Shown in pieces: positions 1 through 10,055 of a stretch of 43,616 bases of DNA (the stretch's first letter is position 1; each line of letters opens with the position of its first letter). Position numbers and translations under genes: made by a program. A model generated the notes under the pieces. The model did not search any database. It had not been told where the DNA came from and saw nothing but the letters and a program-made list of their open reading frames with translations. The DNA comes from Aeromonadales bacterium (lineage in GTDB: Bacteria > Pseudomonadota > Gammaproteobacteria > Enterobacterales > Succinivibrionaceae): assembly GCA_012519775.1 (NCBI GenBank), contig JAAYPN010000032.1, positions 1-43,616 on the forward strand, given 5' to 3'.

Positions 1-59
1 ATAAATAAGTGAAAATATGCGCAGTTATTTTTTTATATGTAAGTTGAAATATTGTAAAG

Positions 60-1652
60 ATGGCTGATAAGAATCAATTAAAGGAAATAAATAAGCGCAG
101 AACATTCGCTATTATTTCTCACCCTGATGCTGGTAAGACCACCATCACTGAAAAAGTACTGTTATTCGGTAGCGTAATTCAAAGAGCAGGTGAAGTTAAA
201 GCTCGCGGATCAACCGGTACCTTTGCCAGTTCAGACTGGATGGACATGGAAAAAGAGCGTGGTATTTCTGTATCCACATCTGTAATGCAGTTCCCATATA
301 ACGACTGTATCGTAAACCTGCTTGATACACCAGGCCACGAAGACTTCTCTGAAGATACCTACCGTGTGTTAACAGCAGTTGACTCATGCCTAATGGTAAT
401 TGATGCAGCAAAGGGTGTTGAGGATCGTACACGTAAGTTAATGGAAGTAACACGTCTTCGTACCACTCCTATTTTAACTTTCATGAACAAGTTAGACCGT
501 GAAACACGAGACCCACTTGATCTGTTAGATGAAGTTGAAAAGGAACTGAATATTCTTTGTGCACCTATTACCTGGCCTATTGGCTCTGGCAAATCATTTA
601 GAGGTGTTTACCACCTGTTAAATGATGAAGTGCTTTTATATCATTCAGGCGAAGGCTACCACATCCAGAAGGCAAAGACCATTAAAGGTCTTGATAACCC
701 TGAGCTTAACGAAGTTTTAGGCGAGGATGAGGCAAATCAGCTTCGTGATGATATCGAGCTTGTAAAAGGTGCATCAAACGAGTTTGATTTAGAGCTGTTC
801 CGAGATGGCAAGTTAACACCAGTATTCTTTGGTACCGCTTTAGGTAACTTTGGTGTGGACTGCATGTTAGACGGTCTGACACAGTGGGCTCCAACTCCAT
901 TATCTCGTGTAGCTGATGAGCGCGAGGTTGTTGCAACTGAAGACAAGTTAACAGGCTTTATCTTTAAGATCCAGGCAAACATGGATCCTAAGCATCATGA
1001 CCGTATCGCCTTTATGAGAATCGTATCAGGCGCATACCGTAAGGGCATGAAGCTTTATAACGTAAGATTAGGCCGTGAAATGATTGTATCTGATGCTGTT
1101 ACCTTCTTAGCAGGTGAGCGCGAACAGGCTCAGACTGCAGTAGCAGGTGATATTATCGGTCTTCACAATCATGGTACTATGCGTATTGGTGACACCTTCT
1201 CTGAAGGTGAAAAAGTTCATTTCAATGGTATTCCAAACTTCGCACCTGAATTATTCAGACGCATCCATTTAAATGACCCATTAAAGCAGAAGCAGCTTCT
1301 AAAGGGCTTAATGCAGCTATCTGAAGAAGGTGCTGTACAGGTATTCAGACCAATCATCAATAACGATCTGATTGTAGGTGCTGTTGGTGTGCTACAGTTT
1401 GACGTGGTTGTTTCAAGATTGAAGCATGAATACAACGTAGATGCCAAGTATGAGGCTGTATCAGTAACTACAGCCCGCTGGTTGACATCAGATGATGCTA
1501 AGGCAATTGAGGAAATCAAGAACAAGGTTCCTCAGTCAATTGCTTTAGACGGTGGAGAAAACCTGACCTTCCTTGCTACCTCAGGTGTAAACTTAAGCTT
1601 AAATATGGAACGATATCCAAAGGTTAAGTTCAGCGCCACAAGAGAGCACTAA
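60..1652 (+). CDS. prfC: Peptide chain release factor 3 (RF3)
   Basis: 530 aa; translational GTPase motifs ([21 protein letters not shown]) and RF3-like organisation throughout. Confidence 0.97.
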   Translation: MADKNQLKEINKRRTFAIISHPDAGKTTITEKVLLFGSVIQRAGEVKARGSTGTFASSDWMDMEKERGISVSTSVMQFPYNDCIVNLLDTPGHEDFSEDTYRVLTAVDSCLMVIDAAKGVEDRTRKLMEVTRLRTTPILTFMNKLDRETRDPLDLLDEVEKELNILCAPITWPIGSGKSFRGVYHLLNDEVLLYHSGEGYHIQKAKTIKGLDNPELNEVLGEDEANQLRDDIELVKGASNEFDLELFRDGKLTPVFFGTALGNFGVDCMLDGLTQWAPTPLSRVADEREVVATEDKLTGFIFKIQANMDPKHHDRIAFMRIVSGAYRKGMKLYNVRLGREMIVSDAVTFLAGEREQAQTAVAGDIIGLHNHGTMRIGDTFSEGEKVHFNGIPNFAPELFRRIHLNDPLKQKQLLKGLMQLSEEGAVQVFRPIINNDLIVGAVGVLQFDVVVSRLKHEYNVDAKYEAVSVTTARWLTSDDAKAIEEIKNKVPQSIALDGGENLTFLATSGVNLSLNMERYPKVKFSATREH

Positions 1653-1659
1653 TCATACT

Positions 1660-1691
1660 GATAAGACCATACAGCTTAGTATGGTCTTATC
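1660..1691 (+). terminator. Perfect 13-bp hairpin after prfC (possible terminator, no clear U-tract)
   Basis: GATAAGACCATAC-agctta-GTATGGTCTTATC directly after the prfC stop; not followed by a T-run. Confidence 0.5.
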
Positions 1692-1793
1692 CTGCAATGA
1701 TTATAAAAAATAAATCCTGTCTTTAAAAAAGTAATGCTATTCTAGTAGTTATCTTTATCAGTCCTTGCTAAGAAATTAGTAACAGGAGACATT

Positions 1794-2528
1794 ATGCTTG
1801 TAGATGCTCATATACATGTAGGTATGTTTAAAGACATCAAAAGTGTACTTTTATGCGCACAAGATAATAACATTGTGCCTGTCTGCGTCAGCACTTCTTT
1901 AGAAGAGGGTAAGGATCTTTTATCATCATTAAAAGAGAGCTCTTTAAAGGTACCGGTATTTTTAGGAATACATCCATGGTATATGCAAAAGCATGGTTTT
2001 GATGAGGAGCTTTTAGACTCTTTAATAAAAGATACCAATGTCAAAGGCATAGGCGAGTGCGGACTTGATAATAAGATAGATATCCCTTTACATGAGCAGA
2101 TCGATTTATTATCTTTGCAGCTTGATTATGCTGCAATGCATAATCTTCCGGTAAATCTGCATATACGCGGGTATCATGGAGATTTGCACAGGGTATTAAA
2201 GCAGTATCAGGGAAGGTTACGGGGAATTATTCATAACACCACCTTCTCATATGATGTCTGCAGAAAATATCTTGATTCAGGATTTTTATTATCTGTAGGA
2301 CATCATTTAACCTATATGCAAAAGAAGCTTACAGATGTGCTTTTAAAAGTCGGTTTAGATAACTTATTGTTAGAGACTGACTTTGATTATGAGTATACAG
2401 GTGAGTTTGATCCAACATTGCTCAAAAGCGAGTATGAGTGCCTAAGTATGCTGTTTCAGCATAAAATAGAAAGTATTGAAACAGTTTTATATAATAACCT
2501 CAAAGACTTATTAGGAAACATTAAATGA
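1794..2528 (+). CDS. TatD-family metal-dependent hydrolase (YjjV-like)
   Basis: MLVDAHIHVG start, GIHPWY, GECGLD, LLLETD motifs typical of TatD-family hydrolases. Confidence 0.85.
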   Translation: MLVDAHIHVGMFKDIKSVLLCAQDNNIVPVCVSTSLEEGKDLLSSLKESSLKVPVFLGIHPWYMQKHGFDEELLDSLIKDTNVKGIGECGLDNKIDIPLHEQIDLLSLQLDYAAMHNLPVNLHIRGYHGDLHRVLKQYQGRLRGIIHNTTFSYDVCRKYLDSGFLLSVGHHLTYMQKKLTDVLLKVGLDNLLLETDFDYEYTGEFDPTLLKSEYECLSMLFQHKIESIETVLYNNLKDLLGNIK

Positions 2529-3400
2529 GCTTAGTTTATATTGTTAAAAAAGACAAAGAATTTAACTCTGACAGCGCAGTTGAAAAAGTAGCTGCACAAA
2601 CAGGTTTAACTTTAAATATTCTTTCAAAAAAAGAGTTACAAGGCCATGTTGGCGTTTTATGTAAAACTGATAATGACAATGCTCATGAGCTTTGCAAAAA
2701 AGCTGTTTTAGATAATAAGTTTGACTTTGATGTATGGGCAAACAAGAGTTTCCCAACCTTAAAAAAGAAAGGTCAGGTATGCCTTGATATGGATATGACC
2801 TCTGTACAGATTGAGGGTATCGATGAGATTGCAAGACGTCTGAATGTTTTTGATAAGGTATCTGAAATCACCTCAAAGGCAATGAATGGCGGTCTTGATT
2901 TTGCTCAGTCTCTGACACTACGTGTATCAATGCTAAAAGATGGCGATGCCTCTGTAATTGAAGATGTAAAAAAGATCATGACAGAAACTGACGGTCTTGA
3001 TGTTTTGATGAAGACTGTAAGCGATAACGGCTGGGTTAAAGGTATCTGCTCTGGCGGTTTTGAGCAGTTAATCTGCGTGCTTGAGAAGAAGTATAATCTT
3101 GATATGGTGTGTGCAAACTCATTAGAGATTAAAGATGGCAGATTAACAGGTAAGGTTGATAAGCGTATTGTTGATGCTGCTGTAAAACGCGAAGGCGTTT
3201 TTGAGCTTCAGAAAAAGGCTGGTATCGATAAAGATCAGATAATTGTCTTAGGCGATGGCGCAAACGATCTGAAAATGATTGAGGTTGCCGCTTTAGGTAT
3301 TGCTTATCATGCAAAGCCTTTAGTACAGCAGACAGCTCCATTCAGCATTAATTACTCAGATTTGACTGCTGTGGCTTTATTATTAGAGATGATGTCTTAA
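2525..3400 (+). CDS. serB: Phosphoserine phosphatase
   Basis: CLDMDMTSVQIEGIDEIA, ICSGGFEQL, VLGDGANDLKMI motifs of SerB; followed by radA. Confidence 0.93.
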   Translation: MSLVYIVKKDKEFNSDSAVEKVAAQTGLTLNILSKKELQGHVGVLCKTDNDNAHELCKKAVLDNKFDFDVWANKSFPTLKKKGQVCLDMDMTSVQIEGIDEIARRLNVFDKVSEITSKAMNGGLDFAQSLTLRVSMLKDGDASVIEDVKKIMTETDGLDVLMKTVSDNGWVKGICSGGFEQLICVLEKKYNLDMVCANSLEIKDGRLTGKVDKRIVDAAVKREGVFELQKKAGIDKDQIIVLGDGANDLKMIEVAALGIAYHAKPLVQQTAPFSINYSDLTAVALLLEMMS

Positions 3401-3401
3401 T

Positions 3402-4781
3402 ATGGCAAAAACTAAAAGTATTTATGTATGTTCAGCATGTGGTGCTAAGTATTCACGCTGGCAGGGTATATGCTATGAGTGCGGGGAGGCTGGTACCATT
3501 TCAGAAACATTAGTAGATACTGCGCCTAATGCAGGAGCAAAAGCTGCAGCTCGTGCCTTATCAGGCTTTGCAGGAGCTACAGGCTCTGGTATCTATAATC
3601 TGTCAAATGTTGATCTGACTAAAAAGACCCGTTTAAGTTCAGGCTTTAGTGAGTTTGACAGAGTATTAGGCGGCGGCATCGTCTGCGGTGCCGTAGTTTT
3701 AATCGGCGGCAATCCAGGTGCCGGTAAATCCACACTGCTTTTACAGACTGTAGCAAAGCTTAGTGAAAACCATAAGGTTTTATATGTTACAGGTGAGGAA
3801 TCACTGCAGCAGGTTGCTCTAAGGGCAAGTCGCCTGCATCTTAATACTGCAAATGTAAGAATTGCAGCTGAAACCTCTATTGATAATATCTGTGCCATGG
3901 CTACAGCTGAAAAGCCTGAGGTTTTAATTGTTGACTCAATTCAGGTTATGCATGTAACAGGAATTGAATCTGCTCCTGGCTCTGTAAGCCAGGTAAGAGA
4001 ATCAGCAGGTGCCTTAACACAGTTTGCCAAGCGCTCAGGTGTGAGTGTCTTTATGGTAGGCCATGTAACTAAAGATGGCACCCTTGCAGGTCCTAAAATA
4101 CTAGAGCATTGCGTTGACTGCTCGGTAATTTTAGAGGCAGGTAATGATGTACGTTATCGTACCTTGCGCTGCCAGAAGAATCGTTTTGGCGCTGTAAATG
4201 AGATTGGCGTTTTTTCCATGACTGATCAGGGCCTAAAGGAAGTTAAAAACCCTAGTGCCATCTTTTTAAACAGACAGGAGACAGTAGCTCCAGGCTCTCT
4301 TGCTATGGTTACCTGGGAGGGCACTAGACCTCTTCTTGTGGAGCTTCAGGCCTTAGTAGATATCTCACTGTTTTCAAATCCACGTCGTTTATCTTTAGGT
4401 ACCGATCAGAACAGACTGTCTATGCTTTTATCAGTACTGCATCGTCATGCTGATTTCTCATTAGGTGATCAGGATGTCTTTGTAAACGTCGTTGGTGGTG
4501 TCAAGGTAGAGGATACCTCATCTGATGTACCACTATGTCTTGCACTTATGTCATCATTTAGAAATTCACCAATAGATAAGGGCACTATTGCTTTTGGTGA
4601 GGTTGGTTTAACCGGAGAAATCCGTCCTGTAGCCTATGGACAGGAGCGTATTGGTGAGGCTATTAAGCAAGGTTTTAGACGCCTTATCGTCCCATATGAT
4701 AATGCCCCACGCAGTAAATCAAATAACGGCGTTCAGATAATACCCGTACGCCGTGTTACTGATTTAATTAACGTGTTCTAA
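3402..4781 (+). CDS. radA: DNA repair protein RadA
   Basis: N-terminal CSACG/CYECGE zinc finger, Walker A GGNPGAGKST, KNRFG motif, C-terminal Lon-like domain. Confidence 0.97.
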   Translation: MAKTKSIYVCSACGAKYSRWQGICYECGEAGTISETLVDTAPNAGAKAAARALSGFAGATGSGIYNLSNVDLTKKTRLSSGFSEFDRVLGGGIVCGAVVLIGGNPGAGKSTLLLQTVAKLSENHKVLYVTGEESLQQVALRASRLHLNTANVRIAAETSIDNICAMATAEKPEVLIVDSIQVMHVTGIESAPGSVSQVRESAGALTQFAKRSGVSVFMVGHVTKDGTLAGPKILEHCVDCSVILEAGNDVRYRTLRCQKNRFGAVNEIGVFSMTDQGLKEVKNPSAIFLNRQETVAPGSLAMVTWEGTRPLLVELQALVDISLFSNPRRLSLGTDQNRLSMLLSVLHRHADFSLGDQDVFVNVVGGVKVEDTSSDVPLCLALMSSFRNSPIDKGTIAFGEVGLTGEIRPVAYGQERIGEAIKQGFRRLIVPYDNAPRSKSNNGVQIIPVRRVTDLINVF

Positions 4782-5284
4782 GCCTGTGACACTATAGTAT
4801 GAACGAGGCGCAGTGAGATTATAAGTCTGTCCTCGTTTTTAAATCTCATCTCAAGACACTTACCGATATTAGAGAGATCTTTTTGCAGAGTCTTCATCTT
4901 AGCTTCGTTTAAATCCTCAGCATATTTATCTATAAATCTCATCAGATATTCTGTAGTCTGTTCAATGCGTGGCATGGTTCTTTGTGCAATGGATAGTGAT
5001 CTGCCTGAAGCATTCTCGATTAGCTCAATGATCTTTGGATATAGATCAAAATGACCGTGAGATAAGTAATCTGTAAGATGCTCACAGAAGGTGGTTACAT
5101 CCTCATATGATGGATAGCAGACATCGTTCTGATTAGAGCTTCTTGATAAAGAAATGCTTAAGATCTTCATATATAGGAGAACTAATTCCTGACGTGCCTT
5201 GATCATGTCGTTGATCCAGCTGTATCTGCTGTCAACGTCCTGAAGCTTTGTATTAAAAGATTTACCAAATTGCGAATTAGTCAT
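4778..5284 (-). CDS. rsd: Rsd/AlgQ-family anti-sigma-70 regulator
   Basis: 168 aa; FCEHLTDYLSHGHFDLYPKI and DLSNIGKCLEMRFKNEDRLI resemble Rsd/AlgQ; RBS TAGGAGGCG upstream. Confidence 0.8.
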   Translation of the reverse strand: MTNSQFGKSFNTKLQDVDSRYSWINDMIKARQELVLLYMKILSISLSRSSNQNDVCYPSYEDVTTFCEHLTDYLSHGHFDLYPKIIELIENASGRSLSIAQRTMPRIEQTTEYLMRFIDKYAEDLNEAKMKTLQKDLSNIGKCLEMRFKNEDRLIISLRLVHTIVSQA

Positions 5285-5332
5285 AATCGCCTCCTATATT
5301 CTTTTATTAAAATTTAACACAAATAGTGGGCC

Positions 5333-5355
5333 CTTTGGTGTTACAAACATCAAAG
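5333..5355 (-). promoter_or_regulatory. 10-bp hairpin upstream of rsd
   Basis: CTTTGGTGTT-aca-AACATCAAAG (one G.U wobble) in the rsd leader region. Confidence 0.4.
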
Positions 5356-5445
5356 AATAGTTAATAAATATAAGAATTTACGGAAAAGTTGCGCACGGTC
5401 GCAACAAATTGGATTTGATATGAAGTGAATGATGTGGAGACTAAA

Positions 5446-5465
5446 ACCGCCACATAAGTGGCGGT
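5446..5465 (-). terminator. Rho-independent terminator of the M23 peptidase gene
   Basis: ACCGCCAC-ATAA-GTGGCGGT, followed by TTTT on the minus strand, just after the minus-strand CDS. Confidence 0.75.
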
Positions 5466-5471
5466 ATTAAA

Positions 5472-7139
5472 TTATCTTTTGGCAATCAGGTTATTCTGAT
5501 ACAACTCTTTCTTGTACTTCTTTACAGTTGCTGCAAAGGCTTTACGTGCCTTAGCGTTAACCTCATATGATCTGTTATCAAGATTGATACGCATAGGGTT
5601 TACAGGTCTTCCGTTTACGCGGACTTCATAGTGCAGGTGAGGACCTGTTGAAATACCGGTATTACCAGAGCGAGCGATGATTGCGCCTTGTTTAACTCTC
5701 TGACCTGGTCTTACATTAAGCTTTGATAAGTGCATGTAAACTGTTGACAGACCGCCTGAGTGACGTACAACGATGTAGTAACCTGCTGATCTTGAGTAGG
5801 TTGCCTTATCAATAATACCGTCGCCTGGAGCTGTAATCGGTGTACCTACAGGTAAACCAAAATCAACACCGTTATGAGGTCTTACGCAACCTGTAACAGG
5901 GTGAAGTCTGCTTGGGTTAAATTTTGATGTCACTCTTACACGAGAGCGGAATGGGAAACGTACGAAAGTTGAACGTGTTGTATTTAAGCCACGCTCATCA
6001 TAGTACTTGCCATCAGCTGTGTTTAAGTAGCTTGATACACGTCCGCCACGAGCAAGGTTAAATTCAACTGCGCAAATCTTTCCCTTGCCCTGAGCCTGAG
6101 TAAAGAGAATACGCATGGTGTCGCCTGCCCGGATATTACGTGAGAACTGGATCTTGCCTTTGAACATCTGCAGGATCTTGTTAATCTCAGAGTAGGTGAT
6201 ACCTGCTTTGTTAGCAGCCTGTGAGAAGGTCTGACCTTTACCGATTGTTACAAGCACAAGTCTGCCACGCTTTGAGGCTAACATCTCTTTTGGAGTCTGG
6301 TTGTCAGTTGCAGCAGGAGCTGTAACCTTAGGAGTTTCTGTCTTTACTGTGCCTGGAGTTGCAGCAAGTGCTTTTGCCTTGTCTACAGCATCATCATCCA
6401 TTGCAAATGAGCCAATCTTTTCTCTTATAAAGCTGTAATCGCCTGCATCATTTGCCTTATAGAAACGTAGCTGTTCAGTCTTTGAAATAGGCTTTATGAA
6501 TACTAAAAGCTCACCGTCACCGCCAACTAGGAATGAAACCTTGTCGCCAATGCTTAGATTGTTAATCTTTACATTTGCTTTCTTACTTGCATCAACAATA
6601 GACATTAAAGTTGCAGCTGGGATATTCAGATCTTTAAATAAAGATGAGATGTTATCGCCACGCTGTACACTTTCTGTAAGCCATTTAGCACCGGCTATCT
6701 TTGCTGACGGATCTTTATCAACCTTCTGAGCAAGAGCTGATACTTGCTTGTCAAGCTGATCGTCCTCATCAGCTAAATCAACATCAGCTAAAGTGTCATC
6801 ATAGTTTTCAAGCCGGTCTTTTTTAGTATCAGCAGAGGAGGAAATACCGAAAATCTGAGCAAGTGATGAGGTATCATCGATAGCGTCATCGTTGGTATTG
6901 TTAAATGCAAAAAAAGCTGAATGAGTACCTGATGTTTCTTCAGACTCATCTAGAGGGGCTAATTTAGAGGTAACAAATGACATAGCAAGGGCCAGCACAA
7001 ATGTGGTTAAAATTGCCTTGTTATGTTTTTGTGATAAGGGGCCTTTCCAGTGAGCAGTTCCTAAGGCTTCCTTGGAAATATAATCTTCTGAAATCATCGT
7101 TGTGTTTGGGTCGAAGTAATAACTATTTGAATTAGACAT
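5472..7139 (-). CDS. mepM: M23-family murein DD-endopeptidase (MepM-like)
   Basis: OapA/LysM-like middle region; peptidase M23 core (HNGVDFGLPVGTPITAPGDG, GPHLHYEVRVNGRPVNP); TM near the N-terminus. ATG at 7139 preferred over the tracked GTG at 7145. Confidence 0.85.
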   Translation of the reverse strand: MSNSNSYYFDPNTTMISEDYISKEALGTAHWKGPLSQKHNKAILTTFVLALAMSFVTSKLAPLDESEETSGTHSAFFAFNNTNDDAIDDTSSLAQIFGISSSADTKKDRLENYDDTLADVDLADEDDQLDKQVSALAQKVDKDPSAKIAGAKWLTESVQRGDNISSLFKDLNIPAATLMSIVDASKKANVKINNLSIGDKVSFLVGGDGELLVFIKPISKTEQLRFYKANDAGDYSFIREKIGSFAMDDDAVDKAKALAATPGTVKTETPKVTAPAATDNQTPKEMLASKRGRLVLVTIGKGQTFSQAANKAGITYSEINKILQMFKGKIQFSRNIRAGDTMRILFTQAQGKGKICAVEFNLARGGRVSSYLNTADGKYYDERGLNTTRSTFVRFPFRSRVRVTSKFNPSRLHPVTGCVRPHNGVDFGLPVGTPITAPGDGIIDKATYSRSAGYYIVVRHSGGLSTVYMHLSKLNVRPGQRVKQGAIIARSGNTGISTGPHLHYEVRVNGRPVNPMRINLDNRSYEVNAKARKAFAATVKKYKKELYQNNLIAKR

Positions 7140-7331
7140 TTCCACAATATAATACCCCTGTGATGCTATTGATAGCTCATAGTCGGCTTGCGGTAGTTAA
7201 GACTTCTTTTTGTAAATAATAATCTTTGTCTGTATTTTTATAATTAGCTTTAGTATACACTATAAGAATGTATTTGACTTTTTTTATCACTGCATTTTAT
7301 TACCTTTTTCGTACTTTTTTTGAGGTTGCGC

Positions 7332-7925
7332 ATGATTTTCGGTGAAAAGTTCTTTTCAATGCTTAAAAAACTCTCTCCATGGCGTCAGAGTCTCTTTGCT
7401 TTGGTGTTAGCCCAAAGACAATATCCAAACTATGCGCTATGGTGCGAGGTAAATCAAGTGAAGGGGGGAGTAAAGGCTTATTCTAAGGCTTTAGAGACTC
7501 TCTGGACTTTTCATAAGGACAAGTTTAACACCATAGATTTAGAAAAAACTTTGGAAGAATTAGAGCCTTACCTTTTAGATGATGAGAAAAACGATCTCTC
7601 TGTAGGTGATTTATTCTCCTTAGATGCAACTATCGCCTTATCTGCATCCATGCTTGCAATTATCCTTCATGAAGGTGAAGAAGCAGAAATGGCAAGTCGT
7701 GCCTCTTTAAGTGGTGTGGTTCGTAAAATCGAGCAGGAGCATGATGTTGATCTTTCAGATGAAGAGTTAAGACAGATGGAAGCTGTTGATGATGAGGTAA
7801 ACTTCCAGGTAAATCTGCTTGAAATGTTAACCGACAACCCAAGAAGTATCGAGCTTACATCCAAGCTTGAAAAGATTGCCTATAACGATGGTGTAAGCAA
7901 TATCGGCCTGTCACTTGATGATTAG
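7332..7925 (+). CDS. yjaG: DUF416 / YjaG-family protein
   Basis: LSPWRQSLFALVLAQRQYPNYALWCE and C-terminal DGVSNIGLSLDD resemble E. coli YjaG. The tracked start at 7320 is TTG; ATG at 7332. Confidence 0.75.
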   Translation: MIFGEKFFSMLKKLSPWRQSLFALVLAQRQYPNYALWCEVNQVKGGVKAYSKALETLWTFHKDKFNTIDLEKTLEELEPYLLDDEKNDLSVGDLFSLDATIALSASMLAIILHEGEEAEMASRASLSGVVRKIEQEHDVDLSDEELRQMEAVDDEVNFQVNLLEMLTDNPRSIELTSKLEKIAYNDGVSNIGLSLDD

Positions 7926-7952
7926 GTAAAATCCTTCTTTTAATATAAATAT

Positions 7953-7977
7953 GCAAGAGTCTTTCTCTTGCTTATTT
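7953..7977 (+). terminator. Rho-independent terminator after yjaG
   Basis: GCAAGAG-tcttt-CTCTTGC followed by TTATTT. Confidence 0.6.
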
Positions 7978-8748
7978 ATACATTCCTTCAAGAATTAAAA
8001 TCACGCCAGATAGAATAGATACGCAGGAGAAGACAATCTTTACCTTCTTGACCGGCATCTTGATTAGAAGTGTGGTTCCTAAAAAGGCACCTGAAAAGGC
8101 TGCCACAATCATCACTGGAAGCCAGTTCCACTGAATTGAGGTTAGAGCACCTACTGTAAAGGCACCTACTGCATTCCAGATTGTAGCCACAAAGATCATG
8201 GTATGCATGATGGCTCTTTTAAGCTCAAGACCGAAAATACCAACTAATGATAGTGTTGCAAATAAGCCTGCACCAGATGAGAGTGAGCCTGAGAACATAC
8301 CGATACAGAACAGGGCAATTGCACCTAGGATTGTTCTTTTTAAAGAGCGGTTCTCAAGATTTGTTGTACCAAATTCCTTTTTAAAAAAGGTATAGATACC
8401 TGATGCTATGGTAATGAAGCCCAAAACAATTTGAGCAATATCTGATGGAACTGAAATGATAATAACCGAGCCTAATACTACTGCAGGACATCCTACAAGT
8501 ATCATCAGTGCACATACGGCTTTATCAAATGAAATAGATTTGTTGATCCCTTTTTTTGAAATTGCACCGATACCTAAAAATACTACAGCTACTTTGTGAG
8601 TACCAAGAGCGGTTGCAAAAGGAAGACCTAACAGAATTAAAAGGGGAAACTGGATGAAGCCAGCGCCTCCACCGGAGACACTGGCAAAGAGATTAGCGAT
8701 AAAGGTAACTACAAACAATATACTCTGATTGATAATTTCTGCAGCCAC
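7972..8748 (-). CDS. TSUP-family (TauE/SafE) sulfite exporter-like permease
   Basis: Multiple TMs, SGGGAGFIQFPLL motif, two-repeat TSUP layout. Confidence 0.85.
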   Translation of the reverse strand: MAAEIINQSILFVVTFIANLFASVSGGGAGFIQFPLLILLGLPFATALGTHKVAVVFLGIGAISKKGINKSISFDKAVCALMILVGCPAVVLGSVIIISVPSDIAQIVLGFITIASGIYTFFKKEFGTTNLENRSLKRTILGAIALFCIGMFSGSLSSGAGLFATLSLVGIFGLELKRAIMHTMIFVATIWNAVGAFTVGALTSIQWNWLPVMIVAAFSGAFLGTTLLIKMPVKKVKIVFSCVSILSGVILILEGMYK

Positions 8749-8760
8749 CTTTAATCTCCC

Positions 8761-10044
8761 TTACTTACGGTTTAATGCACGCCATGCGATGTCGTTACGG
8801 TAGAACATACCATCAAAGTGGATGTTCTTGATGTGAGCGTATGCCTTCTGACGGGCATCAGCTACATCTTCACCTAAAGCGGTAACACATAGTACACGAC
8901 CGCCTGAGGTTACGATATCATCACCTGACTGCTTGGTACCAGCCTGGAATACCTTCAGATCATCGCCGGTTTCAAGATCTAAACCTGTGATCTTGTCGCC
9001 CTTGCGAGGAGATGCTGGGTAGTTGTCAGCTGCTAGCACGATACCGATAGCAGGACGTGGATCGTATTTGATATTAACGCCTTTTAGACCATCGTTGTCA
9101 CATGCTTTTAAGCATAGCTCAACTAAATCAGACTGCATACGTAACATGATTGGCTGAGTTTCTGGATCACCAAAACGGCAGTTGAACTCAACTACACGTG
9201 GAGCACCATTCTTGTCAATCATTAAGCCTGCGTATAAGAAGCCACGGTATGGGATACCATCTTCTTCCATACCCTTTAGGGTTGGGTTGATGATTTCATC
9301 CATAACTCTCTTGTATACAGCATCAGTTACAACAGGAGCTGGTGAGTAAGCACCCATACCGCCTGTGTTTGGACCAGTATCTCCATCGCCTACGCGCTTG
9401 TGATCCTGTGAAGTTGCCATAGGAAGAGCATTCTTGGTATCTGACATAACAATGAAAGATGCCTCTTCGCCTTCCATGAACTCTTCAATAACAACTGAAG
9501 CTGATGCATCACCAAACTGGTGATCATCTAGCATGTTGTGAACAGCATCGATAGCTTCCTGCTCGGTCATAGCAACTACTACGCCCTTGCCAGCAGCTAA
9601 ACCATCAGCTTTAATTACGATAGGAGCACCCATCTTCTTGATGTATGCAACAGCATCATCAGTCTTGGTGAATACTTCGTAAGCTGCTGTTGGAATGTTG
9701 TGGCGCTTTAGGAAGTTTTTAGTGAAAGACTTTGAACCTTCAAGCTGAGCACCAGCCTTTGATGGTCCGAAAATCTTTAAGCCTTCTTTTTCAAAAGCAT
9801 CAACTACACCATCAACTAGTGGGGCCTCAGGGCCAACGATGGTAAGACCAATCTGCTCTTTTTTAGCAAAGTCTACTAAACCCTGGATATCACCAACGCT
9901 GATATCCACGTTTTCCATCTTGTCCTCATGAGCAGTACCAGGGTTACCTGGTGCTACAAATACTTTTGAAGCTAGTGGTGATTTTGCAGCTCTCCATGCA
10001 AGAGCGTGCTCACGACCACCGTTACCGATTACTAAAACCTTCAT
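8761..10044 (-). CDS. purD: Phosphoribosylamine-glycine ligase
   Basis: MKVLVIGNGGREHALAW, ATP-grasp region (KADGLAAGKGVVVA), NCRFGDPETQ. Confidence 0.98.
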   Translation of the reverse strand: MKVLVIGNGGREHALAWRAAKSPLASKVFVAPGNPGTAHEDKMENVDISVGDIQGLVDFAKKEQIGLTIVGPEAPLVDGVVDAFEKEGLKIFGPSKAGAQLEGSKSFTKNFLKRHNIPTAAYEVFTKTDDAVAYIKKMGAPIVIKADGLAAGKGVVVAMTEQEAIDAVHNMLDDHQFGDASASVVIEEFMEGEEASFIVMSDTKNALPMATSQDHKRVGDGDTGPNTGGMGAYSPAPVVTDAVYKRVMDEIINPTLKGMEEDGIPYRGFLYAGLMIDKNGAPRVVEFNCRFGDPETQPIMLRMQSDLVELCLKACDNDGLKGVNIKYDPRPAIGIVLAADNYPASPRKGDKITGLDLETGDDLKVFQAGTKQSGDDIVTSGGRVLCVTALGEDVADARQKAYAHIKNIHFDGMFYRNDIAWRALNRK

Positions 10045-10055
10045 GTAATTTCCTC

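Noticed and set aside
196-1525. Several short ORFs on the minus strand inside prfC (and similar ones inside purH, ftsK, dnaK, ppk1, etc.)
   Set aside because: All lie within strongly supported genes, with no independent RBS, promoter or recognisable product.
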